From contig CM068590.1 in NCBI GenBank assembly GCA_035048485.1, positions 18,216,774-18,280,773 of the forward strand: a stretch of DNA of 64,000 bases, written 5' to 3'. Both the position numbers and the translations under genes were made by a program. Below, piece after piece: positions 43,713 through 55,470 of the stretch. Numbering within the stretch: the stretch's first letter is position 1; every line of letters begins with the position of its first letter. This DNA is from Pteria penguin. Its lineage: Eukaryota; Mollusca; Bivalvia; Pterioida; Pteriidae. The notes beneath the pieces were generated by a model. The model did not search any database. It was not told the DNA's origin and saw only the letters and a list, made by a program, of their open reading frames with translations.

Positions 43713-46079
43713 ATGGCATTACTCTACAAGTACCTGGAAGTGTCGCCGTGTTTGGTAAAGTAAATCAATGACAGACGATAAATTATAGTAAACATTTAAG
43801 CAAATCTATTCTTTGTTTATTTTTTACTTCTTTTCGTTCATGTGCTATGTATTTACACTCATGTCAAACGTGTAGTGTTGAAATATTTTGCATAGTCGAT
43901 ATGTTTCTGTCATGCCAGGGGACATTGCGAATCAAAAAGGAGACATGCACATACCTATCCAAATCATCTGGTTTTTTCTCTGGATTCCAGTGAACACTGA
44001 GCATTGATTTTCTCAGAACATAAATACGTGTTTAAGTTCAGAGCATTTTATGTGCTTTTTGACATCTAATGTTTCTTCAGTGAGGTCCAAACGATGGTGA
44101 TCGAAATCGTAAATATTTGATGGTCAAAGCAATTACCAAACCGACCTTAACGAAAGAGGAAACTTTAGGGATAGGGGAAAATACTACTCAATGTTAGAAT
44201 AATCTACGACATTCAATCGCGGTGCATTGGATGTAAATATTTTGGGTTCAAATAGAACAACTAAAACTGGGTTTGTGGTTACCCTCGCGAACTTTCACTC
44301 TACAAGAGGTGATAAAAAATGACTTCCTTATATACAAATAAAAGTCAATGTTAGATTGTATTTTTTTATTTTTCTTTTCTTCAAAACAAAATGATTACAC
44401 TTATATCGTGACTACCTCTGCCATATGCAATTCAAATGCATTTAGACTTTTAATCGGACCCAGCAAAAGAAGTCAGGTAAACGTGTACCGATACTAAATC
44501 TGTCTTAACGGTATTCGAAAGGAAGACAAGGCACTGACCAGCTACCGTGGAGACTTGAACCCTGGGTCCGGTGCCATAAACTGAGAATATACTTAAGTCA
44601 AATATTTGATTTTAATTTATTCCATTATCAAACGTTCAAATAAATTCTCATGCAGAATGGTTTAATTCTATTTATCAATAAAATAACACTAAATAAAATT
44701 CAAATCCCAGTTATTAATTCATAGATGAACAGAGGAATATGAAATCATGACTTAAGTATATTCTTAGTTTATAGCGCCGGACCCTGGATACCTCGGTCAA
44801 CGAACCGATCGACCTAATCCAATTGTGTTCGGTACAAAAAACCTTTATATCATGTTTTTGTTTTCTTTTATAGGTTTACTATATCTAACAGCAGCAAACC
44901 ATGGCTGTGTACATAATTCGGAGTGTGCTGGAATGAATTGTACTAGTAAATGTAACCATAATGCTTTCTGCTCCTGTGACGATCGATGTGAAACTGCGTC
45001 TGACTGTAATTATATAATTTGTGATCAAAGAAATTATCCACAATGTTCTGCTAAGAAAACCTGCGTTTGTGCACAGGGACAAGGTAAATTCAACTCTCCC
45101 TCTCTCTCTGTCTTGATGATAGGATACTTCTTCTGCTTTCTACTTATGTTCGAAGTTTTAAGTGCTAACATATACTAACCCTTACTAATTTACTAGCTTT
45201 TTCCCTAGGTCACTGTAGTACCTCACGGGATTGTACATCCATTTTATGTTCTGACGGCCATACCAAACGTTGTAGTGAGGATCATCACCATTGCTACTGT
45301 CAGGATGAAACAAACAGTATGTTGCTTATTGTGTGGCTTTATAAAACATCAGAGTTGACGTAGTTAAGAGTGTGCCTTGCGTGTTGTCTAGGAGTCCAGT
45401 GTTCTTGTCCTATCTTTCGGATGATGCAGTAAATCTAAAGATCACATGTAAAAGTAGACGTAGACTGGCGGAAATAATTTTTGAGCCCAAATATTTAACT
45501 CAGTCCATAATATTAAATTCTTTTCACTTTTTAATAGTTTTGTATATATTCATTTGTAATTCGTTATTTCAGTCCATGGTAGTGATGAACTTAATATCTA
45601 TTTAAAAGACAGGCTGTGTCATACAGCATTCTCTCTTATAAATATGCTTTTCTATATTCCATTTTCAGTCTTTAACTAAACGCAAAGTTCATCAAAAACA
45701 GTTCAACATTTCAAGACTGCATTTGAAAATGGAGATCGCAAGACTTTTATTGTTATTATTTTTATTATTATTTGTGGCCATGACAGTCTCCACCGTTTAT
45801 TAGACACTCATATATTTTTGTATTGTTGGTATAATTAAGATTTTAGTAGCGGCTGTATATAGCCAAGCAGGAAAAGTGTACTCCTTTTCAAATAATTCGT
45901 CTCACATTTTATTGTAGGAGTCCATTCATGTCTACAATTGAACAAGTTCAATTTTCATTGACTTTTTTCTGACGGCAATGTGATTTTAGAGAAGCTGCTC
46001 GTCTTTGATATGTCAATGGTAGACCTACACCGATTTTAATGAGATTCTGTGGTCGATACGACTTTATAGTCATATAAAT

Positions 46080-46205
46080 GTTGATTGATTGACTGATTAT
46101 TGTTTTACGTCACTACACTTTTATTTCACGTATATGGTGACGGCATCTGCCTGACATATTGCACAGAAAGCAGAGCACCTCATTCACTGGGCCACATCGG
46201 CTTTA
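46080..46205 (-). repeat. SINE fragment, inverted
   Basis: It reads TTGATTGACTGATTATTG, then TTTCACGTATATGGTGACGG and CATCTGCCTGA, as in the SINE 3' end, and is then truncated. It lies in intron 3 of gene C. Confidence 0.72.
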
Positions 46206-47372
46206 TAGTCATACATTATAACATTTCTTTATCTATGATGTTGAATTGACATCTGTCTCAGTTGTATAATTAGTCGTCCAAGACCAGAAGGATATACATT
46301 ATATTACATTATATACATTATATGACATGAATATTAATGTGGCTGTGCTTCCCAATTAAGACGGTACGATGAAGTGATTTATGGAGAACCACCCATATAA
46401 AATACATGGATCAGCAGAATACTCAAGTTAAAATGTCATAGAAAAAAATTAATACGAATATTGTTATATATGGTGTAGCATTATACATTGTGCACCAAAT
46501 ATATACACTTTCCTTTTGGGTGTTCATATATACCTTCAGGTATTTGTTCTTTAGTCCCCTTTCAATTTGCTGTTTTGTATATATATATATAGTTTTATAT
46601 ATATTAGTTTTATATATAAATAAGATAAAAAGGTATTTATTTTGAAATTGGTGTTAATAAATGAAATAAACATTGGATTCTTTCACACATATTTTTATAT
46701 ATTTCACAGCTACGAGAAAAGCATTTTGTAAGAACCATCCCTGTGGAAAAGACGAAGAGCCTTTTGGTTCCATGGACGGGATATGTGTGTGTGTCCAAAA
46801 ACACATTTTATCATCAAAGCAGATGAGAAAAAAACGTATGTGATAAAAGTATTTTCTTGACTTTTATTTCACATATATTTATATAGGATAGATTATTTTA
46901 TGAAGTATAACGTTATTAATATCATCAGCGCAGGTGACAAAACAAGGAATGCGTTCAAAATGTGTATGACTTTTATTTCAAGTCTATCTTCAGAAAGAAT
47001 TTTCAATGGCAATATTTATGCCGTTATATTTCATAAACGAATCTATCCTTCATAGGATTTTTGCGGGCCCTAAATAAAAGATTATGCAATGTATAATATA
47101 AATTGGAAATTAATTTGTAATTGTCTCTGTTATTTGCAGAAATATATATTCAGTTTTCGGAGAGCAATGTTAGATTTTCAAAGGAATATAAACTTGTCAT
47201 AACAGCAATAAAAACACTCAATATCACAAGATATGAGTAATTTTCTATTTATTATATTATATTTGTCTTTACACTACAAGTAACAAGGAAGGGGGGGGGG
47301 TTCTTTGGATTTACATCTGGATATTTCTCTAACAAATAATATGATAATTGTAAATATTAGACTTGTACTGAG

Positions 47373-48260
47373 TTGTGTAATGCCATCACATTTTTTATAA
47401 TATTTATGTACAATCAAATTAATAGCAAGACTTATCAACAGATTTTTGGGATTCCTATAGGAACTAGCTGCGCTCGCCTTATAGCAGATTTATTTTTATA
47501 CTGTTATGAGAGAGACTTTATGCATTCTATTCAAACTTTTAAACGTTTCGACCCTATTGATAAGTTTAATGACACCTCTTGATATCTTGATGATGTTTAA
47601 GTCATCGATAACCCTCAGTTTGAAAATACATCACTGAATACATCCATCTGAACTTCAATTAAACAAAGCCAATACTTCCGACCAGGAAATATCTTTTTTG
47701 GACTTAAATATTAAAATTGTTAACAACAATATTTATACCAATATATATGATAAACGTGACGACTTTATATTTCCTTTTGTAAACTTCCCATATCTAGATG
47801 GTGATATTCCCCAGACTCCCATCATATGATATTTATATTAGTCAATTGGTTCTGTTCGCTGGAGGCTGCACTAACATTTTGGATTTTCACGTTAAAAATT
47901 CTCATATTACTTTTAAGCTTCTTACTCGGGATTATATATATCATAAACTTCGAAAAACGTTTGGTAAATTTTACAGATCTTATTAAGACATTTTATCTAA
48001 ATTTGGAAATGTGACTGTTCAACAATACGTATCCCGCGAATTATCCCATCCCAATTTCTACGGTGATCTAGTGTACAAACTAAGGAGGGTCAAAAGTTCC
48101 TATAATTTCATATCTGCGAGTTCTAAATCTATCAAACGCCTTCGACATCGACAGTATGACCCCGAGATCATAGTTCTTGTATTGGGTCCCTCTACAACCC
48201 AATGCAGACTTTTACTTGAGAGTTGTACGCTGACTAACAGGGCGGTAGGGACTCTATGAC
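47373..48260 (+). pseudogene. Retroelement reverse-transcriptase remnant
   Basis: Across several frameshifts the + strand reads GIPIGTSCARLIADLFLYCY, then YDKRDDFIFPFVNFPYLDGD-type sequence, a YISQLVxFAGGC-type block, RKTFGKFYRSY and LRRVKSSYNFISASSKSIKR. In-frame stops (for example at 47580) make it dead. The order fits the second half of a retroelement polymerase; I think Penelope-like or related but cannot place the clade. It lies in intron 4 of gene C, followed directly by the tail whose copies are scattered through the window. Confidence 0.75.
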
Positions 48261-48790
48261 GGGCTTTGTCCAAACCTGTTCAGAGGAGACAAGGTCCTGA
48301 TCAACATCCCTCTGACTGTTAGTCGGGACTCCTATTGATCAAGGATCTGAGCTCGCTTACAAACGGACAGAGAACGGTTTACGTATGTTGATATCGCCTT
48401 GCATATTTTTGAAAACAACATATTATTCTATAAACGTTTCTTGTGTAATTAAATGTTTATGGCCTCTCTTATTGAAAGACTTGTTGATCATTTTTCTCTA
48501 TATGGTGGATTATTTGAAAATTTTCAAATGTGTGTCCTTTGATTGTGCTGCTTTTGTAGTGAGCGGGAAGATGGGCGCTCGTAAACCTGTTAACCACACC
48601 AATTGAATGACATTTGTAACTTCAATTGACCGTCCTAAGTCGGTATCTTAACCGCAGCACAATCGAATATTTTTGTAATGTCGATTTTCCGTGTATATTC
48701 TACTATTATTATGTTTTGTGTGCATGTCTTGGTGATTTGTGTCATACAGCTTTGTCAGATGTCTTCTGTTTTCTCTTTTAATAATTTATT
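48261..48790 (+). repeat. 3' end of the retroelement (source of dispersed copies)
   Basis: It contains ACTGTTAGTCGGGACTCC, GGACAGAGAACGGTTTACG, CCTTTGATTGTGCTGC, GACCGTCCTAAGTCGGTATC and GTCAGATGTCTTCTGTTTTC. All or part recurs at 2236, 17436 (inverted), 22725, 23645, 30035, about 37290 (inverted), 52655 and about 58420 (inverted). Confidence 0.75.
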
Positions 48791-49726
48791 TTACCATATA
48801 GATTCTATATACAATTTAAACACACAACAGGTGCGAATGTGTTGATGAAAACAATAATTTTGTATAATATAACATGTAAAAATTTACAACATATTTTGAC
48901 AGACGCTCAAATACATCGATGTGTAAAATCTATAATGTTATATTCAATAAAGAACATATAAATTTCAACGATTTTTTTCAATTTATAAATGATATTGTAT
49001 TCAGTTTCCGCATACTTTTATAATGTACAAAACATCATATTTTTGTTTTTTATTTTCTATATACAATAAATAAAGTATTAGTTATTATTCAGTGTTTTTT
49101 TTTTTATGTTTATAAGTAATTTATCATTGAACTTTGCTACTTTTTGTCAAGACTTTAGAATGTTATTTTTGCGATTTTTTCTATCTTCGATATGAAATTC
49201 TTTAGTCAACACACTTTAGTAACAAGGTTTGGGGAGTTTTTCTTTAGTAAATATTCGTAAAAGAATACGCTTTTCTTTTTATCAACCGAATGAATGCCAT
49301 TGTAGATTAAGAATGCATTATCGGCTCTACATTGTTAAAAATGGCATTCGAAGTATAAAAATGTATCCTCAGTCTTTTTAAAACACTAGATCAAGTATCA
49401 TATTCATATAATCAGTGCGCATTTAAGTTATATTTGCAATATCTACAATACTGAATGTGTACCTGTTTTCCAGGATTCATATGTAAACAGATTCATGACT
49501 ACGGTAATATTAGATACAATAACTCGAACGAAAAGACAATGCAACAATACTTCAGCAATAGCAAAACTCTAAATCATAATTTCGCTAATAATTCTCCTAC
49601 CCCCTTTTAATCCGTTTGTGTTAATATACAGTTATACTAATATATGTACGAGTAAGGTAACCATTTTTATCAAATATCAAAAAAGATTTTTTTCAGCTAA
49701 TAGTATACTGTGATTTCCTTTATTAC

Positions 49727-50166
49727 AGTGAGGTGCAGTCCTAACATAACATTATGTTAACGTCGCGTTAATGTGAAGTTTGCTTTCCTCGTGCGCTCAT
49801 TACTGCTGAGCACACGCGTTTGCGTTAATGCAGATTTCCACGTGAACTTAATTTCGAGACCGCGTGAACGCGCTTGCCTGCCGCGTTAACTGACTGCCGC
49901 GTTAACGTGTTTGACAGCCACGTTCGCTTCATTACAACTTAAAACTTCTATTAACATGTACATATCGAAGGATTTGAAGGAAAAACGATATATACATCGT
50001 ATATTGAAATTTAAAAACATATGGTATATGTAGGTAAATATTTAGAATTAAATAAATCCCTTACGAGTTTAAGGATGAATTTTAAAAATATTGAACAAGG
50101 TTTCCGAACATTGGCTTTCATGAAATTTATTCTTATTTTAGGAAAATAATAATAATAATAATAATG

Positions 50167-50261
<95 letters not shown>

Positions 50262-50316
50262 CATTATTATTATTATTATGATTATTATTATTATGATTAT
50301 TATTATTATTATTATA

Positions 50317-50382
<66 letters not shown>

Positions 50383-50483
50383 ATTTTCCTAAAATAAGAA
50401 TAAATTTCATGAAAGCCAATGTTCGGAAACCTTGTTCAATATTTTTAAAATTCATCCTTAAACTCGTAAGGGATTTAATAATG

Positions 50484-50547
<64 letters not shown>

Positions 50548-51095
50548 CCCAAAAAATTAATAAAGATAATAATAACGAGAACAATTATTATATTCATATA
50601 TTATAAATAATAGCTAAATTTAAAAAATAATAACAATACATACATAAATAAAAACTAAATACATAAATAAATGAATTATAAATAAATAAACAAGTAACAA
50701 ATAAATACATACATAAACTAATTAAAACGAAATTAATAAATAAAATTAAAAAGTAATCATGCTGGAACAAACTGACAAAGTTTTTTTTTCATAAATACCT
50801 TATTACATGTCTACGCTGTAATTTCCTTTGTTATATTATATGTGAAACCATTAATGCGGAGTGACATTTTAACATTACATTTAATACACGTATATATGAC
50901 GTCATTTGGGGTAATTTAATTAAATTTTAATTTTTAATTCCTCCATTCGTACTGCATAGAGAATTACAAATGTAGACATGTGAACGTGCTCATGAACCGA
51001 ACACATGCGAAAATAAATCGCGTTAACGCGAATTCCGTCCCGCGTTAACGCGAGGAGCGTACGCGAGTCCGGTCGGCACGTGTGCTAAAGCAGTC
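49727..51095. repeat. Composite snapback region with CGCGTTAACGCG motifs
   Basis: It starts CAGTGAGGTGCAGTCCTAAC, close to the end of the MITE at 25159. Then come repeated CGCGTTAACG-type motifs (49760-49925), a TAA-filled palindrome (50053-50477), a second TAA block, and more CGCGTTAACGCG motifs (50990-51060). The right boundary is not clear. Confidence 0.5.
50053..50477. repeat. Palindrome with perfect 95-bp arms and (TAA)n/(TTA)n centre
   Basis: The left arm, 50053-50147 (TAAATCCCTTACGAG onward), and the right arm, 50383-50477, are exact reverse complements. The centre is (TAA)n followed by (TTA)n, so it also folds back. A further (TAA)n tract continues to 50545. Confidence 0.92.
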
Positions 51096-52654
51096 CTCGT
51101 GACTATTTACTCATAAAAAGATAGCGTTTTCTTAAGTTTATCCTTCTAAGATAAAACTTGTCCATTTTCTGTATTAAGTTGTGCAACAACATTACAAAAC
51201 TAATTTTTTTTTCCAAAACTAAAACGTACTTCGTTGGGGTTTTTTTTTTCGCTTCATAAGTGTCACCGAGAACCACATGCGAATATCAATGTCACTATCA
51301 ATGTGGATATCAAATTAATCCACATATGTATTTCTTAAACGCTATTGCAAAGATTTATTCAAACATGTATTATGAAACTTATATGTCTCATTCACGTTGC
51401 ACACTGGACTAGCTGGTCAACATGGTCATCATGTTCTAGTTCATGTCAATGGGGAGTAACACAGCGCTCAAGGATATGCACCCATTCGCACTATGATTCT
51501 TGTGTCGGTGCTAGTACAGAATCAAGGCATTGTCATTTGGGGTATTGTGCAATAAACGGCGGATGGTCTCATTGGTCAATGCTTACACGCTGCTCAACAA
51601 CTTGTGGCGGCGGTGTAAGACAAAGAACTAGAACTTGCACGAACCCATGGCCTGCACATGGTGGACATGCTTGTGTTGGAGACAGTACTCAAAGGTATGG
51701 ATGTGTCCAAAGTCCATGTCCTATCGATGGTGGATGGTCTCATTGGTCAAATTATTCCACGTGTTCAGCAACTTGTGATAGAGGTATAATGACACGCACT
51801 CGGACTTGTACCAATCCACCACCTTCTAATGGCGGATCAGCATGCTCTGGTATAAGTACTACAACTCATGAATGTAGACTCCAACCTTGTCCAGTAAATG
51901 GTGGATGGTCTCATTGGTCAAATTATTCCACGTGTTCGGCAACTTGTAATAGAGGTGTGATGACACGCACTCGGACTTGTACCAATCCACCACCTTCTAA
52001 TGGCGGATCAACATTACACTCTGGGATCTCTGGGATAAGTTCTACAACACTTACATGTATAGTGAAACATTGTCCAGTAAATGGCGGATGGTCCCACTGG
52101 TCTAGACTATCGGAATGTTCAACGACTTGTGGAGAGGGAGTTAGGTCACGTCATCGTTTATGTCATCATCCACGTCCACGATATGGCGGTTTGCGGTGCA
52201 TTGGTCAAAGATATGAAACAACCTCATGCAATGAAGGACATTGCCCAGGTATGACTTTTACATAATTTTTTACATTTCTTCCTACAGTTCACCAATATAA
52301 AATATAATATCTGTACGGAAAATAGAATTCATTTTATTTTACATGTTTGAAAGAGTGGTCGTATTGCAAAACTCTTCAATATCAATTTCAAAGATAAAGA
52401 GTCAATCAAATGCAGATATATTTATGAATATATTTCTCTGGTCTTCTTTTTTCCCTACTCAGTCCTCCATATCTGTCATTCTCAACTGACCAGAAATTTC
52501 CGATGACGTTCATATACTAAAACTCAAAACTTCGATATAGCTTAAAATGAGAGTATAGAATGCATAAGTCTAAAATGAATTTTGAAATTAACAAGTTGAT
52601 ATGGTAGCCCTTTCTCTTTTTGTCTTTTTCTACCCAAATCTAGCGTCTTGGCTC

Positions 52655-53060
52655 GCTTTCAGACTGGCAGAGCACGGTTTATCATGTTGATGTCGCATAT
52701 ATTTTTATATCATTATGTGTTTTACAATACCTTACGTGTTTATATTTTTATGACCTCTCAATATGCGATACCTGTTGACCCTTAATCTTTACATGGAGGA
52801 ATATTTATAGATTTTTAAGTGTACGTCCTTTGATTGTTCTGCTGTTACGGAGACTGGGAAGGTTGACCCGTAAACCGGTTAACCACACCATTTGTTTGGC
52901 TTTTGTCAAATTAAATGACCGTCCTAAGTCGGTATCGTAATTGTAGTACAATCAAATATTTTTGTAATGTGCTATATGTGCTAGTATATTATTGATATTC
53001 ATGTATTGTATAGCTCCATGGTGACTTCTGCCACATAACTGAGCCAGTAACTCTTTTTTC
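52655..53060 (+). repeat. Retroelement 3' end copy downstream of gene C TSR exon
   Basis: It is closely similar to 23645-24020 throughout. It is located between the TSR exon and the tail exon of gene C. Confidence 0.72.
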
Positions 53061-55353
53061 TTCCAGTCCTTTTATCTGATGTTAGCGTTACTCTCAGTAA
53101 GCCAGACATATCCAATGATAATCACAAACACTCAAAACTCAGCGTTGGTCAAGATGAAATTAAATTTACGGAGCAAAGTTCGAAATTGCAATTTTGAAAT
53201 AAACCCATTTATATTTTAGAAAATCTTACGTCTAGATATTTAGTTTTAAGTATCTTCATCTACACAGAATTGGAAAATGTCTGTGTTGTAGACATTCAAG
53301 ATAGGCGTGGCTAGCAACAGATGAGACGCCTTTTTTTCGGACTTTTGCTCTCTTCGCTTTTCAGGCACGCGTTACCAGTAACTGGTAAATCTTGAAACCT
53401 TAACCTAGTACTTCACCACAACCCAGTAAATCAAGTACAAATATGATAAGAATCTCATACCAATCTCTCTTATTTTGAAAAGTTTAATCTTTTTCATGTA
53501 TACATTTATCAACACTCTTTGTGTCTTTTGTGTATTTGAAACACGTGCATAGTGCATAATCTTACACTATTACAAAACTTGGAGACAATTTCCAAATATA
53601 CAACTGAATTTCCATTCAGAACGAACCGTTTTAATCGTCCATGCTTTTCGATACTATATCAAGATTCAAAATCAAAGTCTTTTTCTAAAACATAAAGTCT
53701 GAACAAGTGTAAAAAGACACTAAGTGCCCTTGGCCTAAATATCCGGAAATAGGTAAGTGTTTGAACAAATGTATAGCGATAGTTCTAATGCAACAACTTG
53801 AGTATTTGTATTTACTATATGTTACTTTCTCAAAGATTCATAGACATGGATCAAAATATATTTTTGTGTGTGCCACACTCATATAATTAACGAATATGAA
53901 TGATAAATAAAACCATTGATATATCATAGATTGGTAATCAAATCCATGCATGGTGTATCAGTTGCGAGAGTAATAGGTCACATGATTTTAACTAAATGCT
54001 CATGGCGTTTGCGTCTGATCGGCAGGGGATGCTTATACACATGAAATTTTTGTCACATAAATTTAGGTATTTCTCACAATTGTTTCCCAACATTATTACA
54101 GTGCTGCAGACGACGCAAGACAAAATATGGATTACGATACCAATCGGCAGATAATAATGGTATGTGATTTTTCATAATAAACTCAAATCACCGGAAGTGA
54201 TCATTAAAGTTATTTTCCGACTTTTTATCTCTTTTCTATCTTTAAATTCTAGATCACTCTTCATAAGCCTGATAAACGCTGCTTGTAAACGTATATTTAC
54301 CTATAAAATGTTTACTCCAATCTACCAGTTTGCTCGAAGGACGTGAAAATATCTCCCAGCAAATTCACAATTTACATTACAAATACGCATAGAAAGAAAG
54401 ACAACTCGAGATAAATTTGATATATCTGTTCTGTTGTACATATTTTTCTTAGTATGTGTTTTGCTCTGAGATACTATCATGATTACAAATTACCTGGATT
54501 TCTCAATGATCTTCCTCTATTTCATCAATATAGATAACAAAGTGATTCTCGAATTCGTAGGATACCTTGTGAACTTATGTTTCTATTAATTTGACACTGA
54601 ATGCAATTTTGGCTCAACATAAAACACAATACACAAGAAAAAAACCCCTTAATTTTATAATAATTTCAGCTCTCATTTAATGACGTTAGCCGGTAAAACC
54701 TTTATTCTGAGAAATTTAAGAGCTATGAGAGTGATCCTTCATGACGTCTTGGTAACGTTGTATTTTTCTTGACGTCGGTTTTGGGGAAAACACTCTACTT
54801 TCTTCGCGCAGACGGCGAAGCCGTTCCTGACATATCATGATCGTCGGTTAAAGTTGCGTCAGTCTGTTCTGTCGTAACAAGTCAACCAGTGACGTCATAA
54901 TGAAAATTCCGGCTTTCGGTAGGCCCCTTGTATCATGTACAATATGAAACTCATGTATTAAAATCTGACAGTGATAGATTATATTTTTTATATTACCGAC
55001 GATATACTTCAGATAAAAGCCTTATTGAGTTCCTAACAGATAATTCCTACTTACTTATAATTGAATAGTTTTTAATGGTCCTGTCATGTAAACTATGCAA
55101 GTATTTGCTTTCATACATTCAATCTATGTATTTCTTCCATCGATATATAATATGAACTGAATATGAGTAAATAAGAAAAATAAGCATCATTTTCCATATG
55201 TTGATTCCGATCTATTTGATAAACTAATTTGGAACATAACCAATTTCATATCGTACTTCATGGAGATTCATTAATATTTAAAGTATTTATGTTAAAACTG
55301 AAAATTATTATCTGCATTTCATCACAGTCTGTTTGCTTTTATTATTTTTTCAG

Positions 55354-55470
55354 GTATTCAGAGGCGTTCTACAGAAAGATTAGATAACAACACATATGAG
55401 CAAAGTAACAGATAATTGAATTGGTAGAATATTCTGACAGTTTTTGTGATGTAATAAATCTATTATAGAA
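55354..55470 (+). other. Possible 3'-UTR exon of gene C
   Basis: It begins after a T-rich acceptor (TTATTTTTTCAG) with GTATTCAGAGGCGTTCTACA and is followed by GTAATAAATC, a polyadenylation-like signal, at about 55452. It resembles 36284 in gene B. Confidence 0.4.

Larger units (their letters stand above)
43713..54154 (+). pseudogene. TSR array gene C: Cys-rich/thrombospondin type-1 repeat protein, start exon and splice site damaged
   Basis: Exons by homology: 43713-43754 (signal-peptide exon), 44874-45083, 45209-45316, 46710-46835 (cysteine-rich head), about 51394-52248 (TSR1-5), 54102-54154 (tail VLQTTQDKIWITIPIGR-stop). The first exon is 42 nt where A and B have 43, so reading into exon 2 meets TAA after four codons. 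At the TSR exon, A and B have TTTAG| and TTCAG|, but C reads ATTCACG with the AG missing. The TSR exon itself is open (855 nt), with TSR3 and TSR4 nearly identical at nucleotide level. TSR4 has lost a conserved Cys through a small insertion. Full-length product is unlikely. An alternative start inside the TSR reading frame (51375, MKLICLIHVA) is possible but weak. Confidence 0.72.

Noticed and set aside
51345..51410. Gene C TSR block as an independent gene starting MKLICLIHVA
   Set aside because: The hydrophobic stretch is short, the region is homologous to intron in A and B, and no promoter is evident. It is kept only as an alternative.
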